A DNA stretch of 64,000 nt from the NCBI GenBank assembly GCA_013368375.1, contig JAACJP010000019.1:682001-746000 (forward strand), written 5' to 3'. This document shows positions 54,673-64,000 of this stretch, piece after piece. The DNA is from Tricholomella constricta. Its lineage: Eukaryota; Basidiomycota; Agaricomycetes; Agaricales; Lyophyllaceae. Every line of letters begins with the position of its first letter. Position 1 is the stretch's first letter. The notes under the pieces are model-generated. The model made no database searches, was not told the origin of the DNA, and was given only the letters and a program-made list of their open reading frames with translations. The position numbers and the translations under genes were made by a program.

Positions 54673-57600
54673 TCACTCTTGGGGCGTCAGGGCGCTCGAG
54701 GTGGTATCATCAGTATCTGCGGATATATTCGAGTCCGGATGGGCGCTCGTTTTCTCAATAGGCTTTTCCTTCGGCTCCTCTGCGGCTTGGACGGGCTCCT
54801 TTTCACCATCTAAGAATGATGATAAAAAGGCCATTAGAAGCTCGTCCATAGATTGTTGAGGAAAGCTTACCAGCTGTGGGAGCAGCAGTATCATCACCGG
54901 CCGGCTGAACAATGGCGTCACCCTTTGGTGAAGCCTCAACCTCCACGGGCGCATCAACAGGAGCCTCGGTTTCTTCTGCAAAAACCATCAACAACTGTGC
55001 TAATCAAGGAATCAAAGTCCTCACCTGTCAGTGCAGAGAGGTCCTCCTCAGGTTTGACGGGCGCCTCCTCATTAACGGGCGCAGCTGTAACTTCTTCTTC
55101 GACATGTGCGGGCTCCTCTGCGACCACCGGCGACTCTTCAACAACTGGCGCAGTAGATTCCACCTCAACAACAACGGGCGCAGGCAGCGTCACGCCCTCG
55201 TCGATCTGGTCCTCAGGGACATTGAGTGGTTCGGAGTGTACTGGCACTGGAGCTACTTCGGGCTCAGACTCTGGGACCACGACAGACTCTTCCATCGCAA
55301 CAGGCACTTCCACAGCGGGTTGGGCTTCAACCTCTGGCTCAGGTTCCGCAGCAGCGGACGTCACATCAGGGACAGGCGCCTCCTCGACCACAGCGACCTC
55401 TGGTTCGGGGACAAGCTGGGCAGCTACTTCCTCTATTGAGGTTGAAGTTTCGACGGCGGGAACTGAGGCGTCGGTTGAACTTTGTTCTTCGACGGCCGCC
55501 TCATCAGTAGCAGGTGCTGGCTCGAGGGTATCAGGTTCGGCAGCAGCAACCGTAGCCTCAACTTCGGGAGCAGGTAGAGGCTCTGCAGTTTCGGGTTCGA
55601 CTGGCGAGACTTCGTCCTCAGGAGTGGCAGCCTCAGGTTCGGTGGGCGTCGCATCAGGGACAGGCGCCTCAAGCACAGCGGGAGCCTCGGGTTCAGGGAC
55701 AAGCTCGGCAGCTACTTCCTCTGTTGGGGCGGGGACTGGGGCGTCGGTTGAACCTTGTTCTTCGACCACAAGTGCTGGCTCCCCGGATTCAGATTCGACA
55801 GCAGCAACTTCAATCTCGGCAGCAGGAACTGAGGCGTCAATTAAACTTTGTTCGTCGACTGCCGCCTCGTCAGCGGCAGGTGCTGGCTCGAAGGATTCAG
55901 GTTCGGCAGCAGCAACTTCGAGAGCGGGCTCAGCAGTTGGTGCAGCTTCGGGTTCAACTGGCGAGGACTCCTCCTCCGCGGAAGTGACAGCCTCAGGTTC
56001 AGCGGGCGTCGCATCGGGGATAGACACTTCCTCAACCACAGCGGCGGGAGCCTCTGGTTCGGGGACAGGCTCGGCAGCTACTTCCTCTGTTGAGGCGGGG
56101 ATTGGGGCGTCGGCTGAAGCTACTTCTTCAACCGCCTTCTCATCGTCAGCAGCAGGTGCTGGCTCGAAGGATTCAGATTCGGCAGCAGCAACTGTCGCCT
56201 CGACTTCGGGAGCAGGTGCAGGCTCAGCAGCTGGTGCGACTTCGGGTTCAACTGGCGAGGGTTCCTCCGTAAGCGTGGCGACCTCAGGTTCGGTGGGGAC
56301 GATTGGAGTAGCCTCTACAGCCTCTTCTGGAGCAACAACAGGTTCGGTTACAGCGACCCCGGGAATGGCCTCCTCAATCCGGGCCTCCTCTTCGACATCT
56401 GTCTCGACAGCAGCAGATTCGTGTACAACCTCTGGTTCAGCGACAACGGGCGCGGATTCCTCATCGGCTGTTGCTTCAGTTTCCGCCACCTCAGATGAAG
56501 GGGGTGTGGATTCGACAATAACTACCGGTTCGGGTGTCTCCTCAACAACCAGAACCTCAGGAGTAGCCTCAGGTTCGGCTACAGCAGCAGGTGCAGGCGA
56601 TGCGACTTCTTCAGCATGGATTTCTGGTGTGGCTTCAGGTTCCGCTGCAGCAAGTTCTACGACGGCAGCAGGGCCGGAATCTTCTGCAGGGACCTCCGCT
56701 GGGGTGATTGAAGGTTCGGCTGACTTGCTCTCGACAGATTCTCCGGCTTCGACCGAGGGAGCGACGGGTGTGGGTTCGACGGGCTCTTCCACCGCAGGGA
56801 TAGCTGGGGCGGGCTGAATGACCTCTCCCGCGGGGGCAGGTACTTCAGCAGCCTTGGTGTCTTCGACGGCAGTGGTAGGTTCTGTGGGCTCCTCCACAGT
56901 GAGCTCGGGTTGAGGAGCAGGTTCGACAGCAGGCACGAGCTCTTCAACCGCTGCTTCTGGCGTAGGTGCTCTCGCTGAGGGATTGGCCGGACTCTGGACG
57001 AGATCAGCCTCAGAAGGTGCAAGAGCAGCCTGGTCAGCGGGCTTCTCAGGAGCGGCGGCAGAGACCTCCACTTCCTGAGTCTTGGCGGATCCGTTGGTAG
57101 CTGCAGCCGTCTCCTCTGCAATTGCTGCCGGTGCGACAGTGGTGGTGGTCACAGGGACTTCAGGGACAACCGGCTCTGTAGAAGGAGCAGCCTCGGCGGG
57201 AGCAGTAGGCTTGACAGCAGCACCGTTCGTTGGCGCAGCCTCCTCAGACTTCACAGTCTCTGAAGAAACGATAGCAGCCACTGCCGCAGCGCCAGTCACA
57301 ACCACAGCAGCACCCGCCGCGAGCCCAGCAGCATCGACCCCATTAGTCTTGCTCGCAACATCCATGCTCTTCTTCCCTGCATCCACCGATTTCCTAGGCA
57401 CGTCCGCCGACTTCTTCGGTTTCGGCGACGGAATCCTCACTCTGACCGTGCCCGTATCGACCTTCTCTTTCTTAGTCTGCTCCTTTGCCTTCTCCTTCTC
57501 CTTGTTCTCGTCCTCCTCAGCAAGGATCTCCCCCATTTCACCTACACGCGGACTCTGCCCAGCCTTCTTCTTACTCTTTGTCCCTTTCTCGGAAGATATG

Positions 57601-59868
57601 GATGTGCGTCCGGATGTGAAGAAGCTGAAGCGCTTCCTTGTGGAGCTGAATGTCATATCGGACTTGAACGACTTGGGTGAGGAAGGCCTAGCGCGGCGGG
57701 CCGACTCAGAGGACGTGGTGGCGGTTTCGGGGGATACGGGCGTCGGAGGGGCCGGTCGCTTGAATGTCTGCTCAATGACAAGCCACTCAAGGCGTTTGCC
57801 ATCGATCTCAACGCCGGCTAGAGTCGTTTTGAGTTTGCAGATGATGAAGGCGGGCCAGGTCGATGAGATGGGGTCTAGGAGAGCATCGCTCCAGAAGTCG
57901 ATGAAGGCCTCGTCCAGCTGGGTCAGCGAGACATGAGTGGACTTGGAGACAGTCTTGACGCTCTCCTCGGGCTTGGGCTCTTCAGCCATGGTGAGAGTTC
58001 GAGGTGCGTCCAATGACTTTCGCCCGTTGGCAAGGGAGGAAACTATGGGCTTGGAACGGGGGGCGGCCACCTTCTTGGGCACGGTGACTTCCATGTCCTT
58101 TTCCTTGTCCAAGAGCGTCGCAGCCAGGGGTGCTATGTCATTCTCGTCCTCGAAAAATCCAGAGGTGGAGAATGTTGCCCAATCCGTTCCAATCGCAGGG
58201 ACTGGCGTTCCGGAAGGGTCAGTAGCAGGTTTCGCGTGCTTCAAAATCCCGTTACTGGTTGCAGTCGCTGTGCTTGCAACATTGCTATCCTTCTGATTCA
58301 AGGAGAAAGAGCGCCTGCGGGTAGGTCGTATAAACAAGTTAAACGAAGGTGAAGTAGGTTCCTTTGCTCCGTTTTCAATGGGAATGAGAGAGAAGAAACG
58401 GAGAGTCTCATCAGCGAAGATGCGACTGAGTCCAGGGTAGGAACCAGGGGAGGGATTGCTTTCATCCGTGCCCGCCTTCCTGATAATTTCCCATATAGTG
58501 ACATGCTCTCCAGCGTCGGCGGTCGCCTCAGCTCTGAACGCCTCAGAAATGAGTCGCAGGGGATGGTGAGCAGGCTGATCAGCTGTAGCTGATAATTCGG
58601 TCTCGATGCGAACAAATAATGCATCATATTGACGCGTTGAGAAACGAGGACGGGCGAGTAGATCCGTCTCGGGGGAGGGCGCCTTATTGTAAGGGTATTG
58701 TTTGACGAGCTCTAGGAGACGCGTAGGCATTCTGGAACCAACAGCTTCGTTCCTGTTGAATGGTTAGAAAAAGTAGATTGGCAAAGACCTCTCTAAAGAC
58801 GAACCTGATTCGTGAAAGGAATAAATGCTCCAGTATGCGACCAGTACGCTCCCATCGAGCGTAAAATGTAGCCCAATCGTCGCTCTCATGTGCTCTCTGT
58901 ACAGTCAAAAGCCAAAGGCCAAAGAACTTTGAAAGTTTGCTCCCAGATATACCGTTAGCCTCTGCATGGGCCGCCAAAGAGGAGAAAATCTCCAAAGTGG
59001 CTGTCAGCAATTCGAGATGTGACGCAGGAAGTGTAGGGCCAAGTATCGTAGAAAATCCGTTTGCGGGATACTCGGACGATCGCTCAGCGTCGAAGAAGGT
59101 GTTGTACCACGTATCTTCCTTGCCAAACGAATTACCTTCCAACTGCAAGTGTCGTAATCCCCAACGAAGCACGGCAGCCACGTCATGGGGAGAGCGGGTG
59201 GAGGATATTTCGGACTCGAATGCGGTGACAAAGGCGGAGGGCGTTGGAGAGAGCGTGTTTATGGGGCTTTTGGGAGCCAATGATTGAATGAAGAGCGAAA
59301 TGAGTTTCCTTTGAATCTCCGGGGACGCAGAGTACCAATGAGGATGCATTATACCGAGGGTTTCGAGGCCTAGAACTGCTGATGAGTTTACGACGTAATA
59401 GGCGCTGGGTCAAAACGTACCTCGCGCGGTGATCGCCTGTGAACATGCGCGGACTAGTATAAGAGTCTCCAAGGGATTCAAGCGACGACTTCCGATGGCT
59501 GCGTCGGATAGGAGGATCTGAGCGTCGAGGTCGGCTTCGAAGACAGCTCCTAAAGCGCGCGAGGGCGAGTCGCCCTTCGGGCCAGGGAGGTTCAAAGACA
59601 GGAGCGGAATATTTACACGCTTCTCATCAATGTCGGGAGAAGCAGGTCGAGACTTTGTTCGAAAGAGAGTAAAGCTAGCATCCTTCTCCTTCTCCTTTCC
59701 TTGTCCAACGCCCTTTCCGTTGGCAACCTCTGGGAACTTCGTAGCGCTTGGAGAGACTGATTCGAATTTTCCATCCAGAAGTTCTGGGTCAGACACACGA
59801 CCGGGCGAACGTGGGGACTCCTTGTCGTCCTTCTTACGTCCAAAGACCTTGGACAGAAACGAGGGCAT
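54673..59868 (-). CDS. Msb1/Mug8-like protein with a long repetitive acidic tail
   Basis: Five exons (59,868-59,421; 59,369-58,805; 58,752-55,025; 54,975-54,871; 54,809-54,673) with introns of 49-61 nt join to 1,660 residues in frame. Residues 1-450 contain LNPLETLILVRACSQAI, LETLGIMHPHW, VLRWGLRHL and LSKFFGLWLLTVQR, which I read as the RhoGAP-like Msb1/Mug8 (DUF1708) domain. Relatives act in Cdc42/Rho-linked polar growth and cell-wall morphogenesis. Then come Ser/Lys-rich linkers and from about residue 850 some 700 residues of Pro/Ala/Glu/Val repeats. These include several ~95-residue copies built on PDATPxEPE...SPVEPE...FEPAPA. The domain call rests on recollection of the family pattern. 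Confidence 0.65.
55300..56300 (-). repeat. In-frame coding minisatellite in the Msb1-like gene
   Basis: About four diverged copies of a unit of roughly 280-300 bp encode the P/A/E/V-rich repeats (markers VPEPEAP, SPVEPE and FEPAPA/LEPAPA recur in order). Frame is kept in all, so length variation between strains is likely. Confidence 0.7.
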
Positions 59869-60885
59869 GGCGTGGCCTTAATAAAAATGAGCTGCGTGGC
59901 CGGAAAATTAGGGTGATCCTGATGGGTAGACCTGAGGGACGGTAGACTTACAGGTCAATGCAGACCAAAGGCCGAATTCCGTCGGGTTGCCAGAGGTCAC
60001 TGCTGGAGAAAGTGACAGTCACTCGATGTCAAAGAGGAGAGAAGATTCAACACGCCACGTGCCCGCCTCGCTTGCGTACCGAAATCTGGCTCCGACCATT
60101 CAAAGCCAAAAAGGTCCAGAGTGCGCAGTGCAATTGCAATTCAGCTTTCCATTCACTTTCAAGTTTTCAAGTACTGCATAAATTTCCAAGGACAAGCGGA
60201 GCCCTTCGGCAGAGTCTGAATCTTCTTCTTTGTGGATCGTCGCTTGCAATCGCCTCGCGACGACGAAAATCCCATCGCGCGATATCTCCGTCAGAAGATA
60301 AGTCAAGCTTAGCGATGACGGCCAGCATGCAAGCTTGCGAGAGTTATCTATTTCCAAGATATGTAGTACAGCATGAACGTCTATGACAAAGCTCGACTTC
60401 TTCACTTCAAGCGATTTATATTATCGAGGGCCAGGCGAACTAGTCACACTGGTAGTAATAGTAAATCAAAGGATATCGGAAAGGGAGCAGATAGATAAAT
60501 ATATAAGAATCGATGCGAGATTAGATACGAGATGGGGAGTGGTGGATCATCACAGCGATGAGGGAAACAGGTTACGGTTACTAAAAAACAGGGTTGATGA
60601 TGGACGGGATGTATGGTATTGAACGGAGACAAGCAGTGATCAGAAGAATAGCGACATCAGATAGCGAAAAGCACCGAGGGGAGCATGCTTCTTCCCGTGA
60701 ACGGTTAGGTGAGGAAAGCGTCAATGTCGTGAAAACATACTGGAGGGGGGATGAGAAAATTAGGGTTATAGATGTAGATATCGCGTGCGTTGATTAAGTT
60801 CCGAGTGGAGGGGATATAATATTGTCGGGAAACATATAAAATCCGGTGAAGTATACCAAGGGAAATGGGGTCGATCGAAGCTGGT
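59869..60885. other. Intergenic: promoter of the Msb1-like gene and 3' flank of the Ste12-type gene
   Basis: About 1 kb with only short frames that lack protein-like character. No repeats or RNA genes are seen. Confidence 0.5.
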
Positions 60886-63800
60886 TCACAGTGTCGCATG
60901 TTGGGGATGGGAGTAATAGGAGTCCTCGTCCATGCTCTGAAGCACGAACTGATTCTGGTCTTGCATCGTCCCATCCATAGTAAACGATCCATTCTGCTGC
61001 TGCACGGGCCCATATTGCTCCGGCCCAAACTGGGGCGGCAAATCGGTGTTGAACGCCGCAGGCGAGTCGGTCTGTATGAACGGCGAGTCCGTGCGGTAGG
61101 TCGAGGCCTGCTGATTGCCGTCCATGCTAATGCTCATCATCTGCCTCATCTGCTCCTGCATCCCGTTTATATTTGAATTACGCGACTCCGATCGCCGCAT
61201 GTTCTGTTGGGGGTATTCCCCTGCAAGTGGTATCGAGAACGCCGATGGGCTTGAGTGCGTCGAGCCGGCGCGTGAGTTTGAACCATACGCGGCGTAGGGG
61301 TGATATCCCCTTCCGCCCCCGAGGACCAGTCCACTGGAGCTACCGGGCGAGTCGTTGCCGTGAAATTCACCAGTACTGTTGGCCGTCATGGGCCTCCGGA
61401 TGGACTCGCCGTTGCGCATCACGGACGGCGTCATGCTCCGGTGCCGTCTGACTGGGCCAGGTCCACCAGCGGCAGCAGAGGCAGCTGACTCGAGCATTCC
61501 GGTAGGGTACAGTGTAGCATGATCAAAGGCTTGTTTATGGGAGGGTGCGGATATGGACGTGACGAAGTCATCTCCATAGACAGAAGATGAGGCAGAGGAC
61601 GAGGAAGAATGCGTGCGATAGCCAGAGGGTGCGGAAGCAAGCGAAGAGCGATTGCTGCGAATGTGAGGTATGGAACCTGGAGGGGGCGAGGGCGCGTTGC
61701 TGAACGCCGGGCTGGGCTGAGCACGAACAGCCCAGGTGGGGTCAAAATCGTTTTGCTGTTGCGTATTGCCACTATTGATGGCATAGTTTGTCGGGGTCGG
61801 ATAATACAAGTCTTGTCCGAAATTCTGGCCAACGCTATCTGCGCGCATGACGAGACCATCCTCGTCGCCAGACACATCATGCAAATCGCCCTGAACCTCT
61901 ACCTCACATATCTGCGGATCAATATCGGCGCCATACCCCAGTGACGAGGAGCCACCAAGGGCAGTAGCATTGAAGTCCGCCATGCCCATGCCCATCGCCG
62001 TTGAACCAAACATCCCCAGGCCAAGCTGGTTCACATTGGCCGAGAACCTCGACATGTCCTCGCCCTCCAGCTCATCAAAGTCGCTCTCCACCCCGCCCAT
62101 ATCATTCTCCCCACCCTGACCACCTCCGCGCCCATCTGCACTTCCCCCACTCCCGCTTCCATCCCCATCATCACCGCCGTTATCGATCCACTCCCCGACA
62201 CCAAGGCCCAGGGCACCCCCCGGGCCCACCGCTCCGTTCGAGCCCCGCCCATGCGTCCGCAGATGTTGGTTAAGATTATCGCTCCTCGAAAACCGCTTCT
62301 TGCACTGCGGGCACGCATATGGCCTCTCCATCGTATGTGTCCTCAAATGCCGCTTCAAGTGCTCCATGCGCTTGAACATCCGGCCACACGAGAAAAGGGG
62401 GCATACGAACGCCTTGGTCTTGGCCATCGATGATGGGTCGGGGCTTTCAAACGGGCCTGACTGTTGCGGTAGCCGTTGTGCAAAATTCTGAGAGTTGTAT
62501 CCCGGGGACATGGCCGGGGCTGCAGTGGCAGGTGGTGGCGCCAGCGGGTACGTATGTCGGTGGGGCTGTTCATGGCTTCTCCCTCTGTGATGGCCTCTCA
62601 TCATGTCACCTCCAGGCATCGATGGAAAGCGTTGTCCCTGCGTCTGCAGCTGTCCTCCATCGCTGTAGTACAGGCCAACCTCTCCAATCGGCTGCGTCGG
62701 TCGCGGTTTGCGCACGACCCCATCGCCCGAGACGAGCTCTCCGTGGGCCTGCATCACGAAAAGATCTGCCGCGCTGACCGAATCCGCAGTATTAGATGGA
62801 TATTCGTCGCCCATCCGTTCTCGGCTGACGCTGAGGCTCCCATAGCGCTTGTGCTCCCCGCCCCCTGTGCTCATGGGTCTCCCGCGCTCCTTCATCTCTT
62901 TCTTCTTCCGTATCTTATAATCGGGGTTCCCTATGATCCACGAACTGCCCATCCCAATGGTCCCTTGCAGTGCAGGAGGAAGACTGTGCCGCCGGTTGTC
63001 ACCCTCGCCAACGCCCATGACCTCGCCAGCATCGCTCGTCTCACTGTCATCCGCCCCACTAGCATTTCCGCCGTCATCCGCGGTGGACGTGCGAGAACCC
63101 TCCTCAATGATACGCACGGCAGCCTCGAGCTCGCCTTCCCCTTCGCGTCCGCCCTGTGCTTTGCTGAATTGCTCGTAAAGGCTCTTCTTCGGGTCATAGG
63201 TGAATGACAAAGCAGGTTCGCCAAGAATATGCGTCGTAGGTTCCTGACCCATCTTCTCGCGCTTGAGATCGCGCTCGAGGGCGTCTAGGAAAAGCCGGTC
63301 ATGGGGGACTGAAAACCTGCATTCCACGTAACATTAGTATTGGATGATCATCACAGCGTTCAAATTCTTACCAATAAAACACCTTCTGCTTTTTTTGAGT
63401 ACGAATACATTGGTATTTAAAAAGGAGGTCGAGGAAAGGACTCTGTTAGGAATTTAACCAGTTCATCAGTTCTATTGTTATGGGGAAATGAATCAAGAAA
63501 AGGACAGTGAACGTGGCGAAGTTGCAGGCACATCCGTTCATTTGATAGCGGAACAATAGTTATGACGCTGATCGAACCTGGAGTCAAGATAAGGAAATCA
63601 GAATGCTCACCTTGGGCTCCTCCAAACACGCATCTATGCCTGGCTTCAGGTTGCGCAGATCACTGAACACGCCCTCCTCAAACTTCTTCATATTTCGGAC
63701 AGGCCGCCCAAATGCCTGTGTATGAGAAGCTTGTCAGTGACCATTTCTCCGAAGAACAGTTCAAAAGATGCAATGATCACATCATTCAAGAGAAGGCCTA

Positions 63801-64000
63801 GAGCAGGCATCGAGTATTCATGGAACAAAGGAACTCACCTCGAAACGGAACACGAGTGCTCTCACAATATCCGTGCCCGTGATATGATATAGCCCGTTCC
63901 AAAGGACACACGACACGAACTCCGACGACGGTAGGCAGAAGCGGTTCAGCGCGGGGTGGGCGGGCGCGGGCGCCCCAGGAATGCCCATGTGCCCTTGGGC
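60886..64000 (-). CDS. STE12: Ste12-type transcription factor (N-terminus beyond the window)
   Basis: Exons 64,000-63,839, 63,715-63,611, 63,442-63,372 and 63,316-60,886 are joined by introns of 123, 168 and 55 nt. The first visible exons encode the STE homeodomain-like DNA-binding domain: NRFCLPSSEFVSCVLWNGLY, ITGTDIVRALVFRFEAFGRP, FEEGVFSDLRNLKPG and TQKKQKVFYWFSVPHDRLFL. Midway come two C2H2 fingers, CPLFSC...H...H and CPQCKKRF...H...H (62,270-62,430), a combination typical of Ste12 in most fungi outside the yeasts. The rest is low-complexity Gly/Ser/Gln-rich. The protein acts at the end of the pheromone and filamentation MAPK pathway in the nucleus, controlling mating and fruiting genes. 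Confidence 0.93.

Noticed and set aside
54853..56817. A 654-codon plus-strand frame rich in Ser, Thr, Ala and Gly
   Set aside because: It is the antisense of the GC-rich P/A/E/V repeats of the Msb1-like gene. Stop codons are depleted by codon bias, and it has no domain and no independent promoter.
62001..63207. Long plus-strand frames opposite the Ste12-type gene
   Set aside because: Shadows of a GC-rich coding strand; the minus-strand product has clear STE and C2H2 domains.
1..64000. tRNA, rRNA and CRISPR arrays
   Set aside because: No cloverleaf, rRNA-like or regularly spaced repeat array was seen while reading both strands; CRISPR is not expected in a fungal genome.

Overview
This window is eukaryotic DNA from a filamentous basidiomycete, most probably an Agaricomycete. 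The genes carry many 45-75 nt GT-AG introns. The recognisable host genes are fungal: a Ste12-type factor, a Ste14-like methyltransferase pair, glycogen phosphorylase, an Msb1/Mug8-like protein and RBR-type ubiquitin ligases. The mobile elements belong to families common in mushroom genomes. The species cannot be told from the sequence. The best exon models were checked for frame continuity by hand.

Layout. 0-10 kb is host DNA: the 3' exon of a membrane protein, an Aven-like gene, two tandem isoprenylcysteine-methyltransferase-like genes, a chorismate mutase with an N-terminal signal-like segment, and two tandem RBR E3 ligase genes. 10-12.6 kb holds transposon debris: an inverted-repeat element with a LINE fragment, a truncated copy of a membrane-protein gene, and a short TIR element.

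12,593-45,662 is one nest of mobile elements. The outer shell is a hAT transposon with matching terminal inverted repeats and a perfect 8-bp target duplication, CAAATACA. Inside it lie a divergent two-gene transposon-like unit (13.1-32.1 kb) that is split by a 13.2-kb Gypsy LTR retrotransposon (14,540-27,723), and an 8.6-kb LINE (34.06-42.71 kb) sitting in an intron of the hAT transposase gene. The Gypsy element has near-identical LTRs, a -1 frameshift site between gag-protease and pol, a 557-bp tandem duplication in pol, and two paralogous spliced genes on its antisense strand that encode Zn2Cys6-like proteins.

45.7-48.6 kb carries a decayed duplicate of the membrane-protein/RBR segment from the left side of the nest; its RBR copy has lost the whole catalytic region and carries a small internal inversion. 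48.6-64 kb is host DNA again, all on the minus strand: glycogen phosphorylase, a 1,660-residue Msb1/Mug8-like protein with a long repetitive acidic tail, and the Ste12-type factor, which runs off the right edge.

The host genes look like unlinked housekeeping or signalling functions and no biosynthetic cluster is evident. The most unusual biology is in the nested mobile elements, above all the antisense zinc-cluster genes of the LTR retrotransposon.
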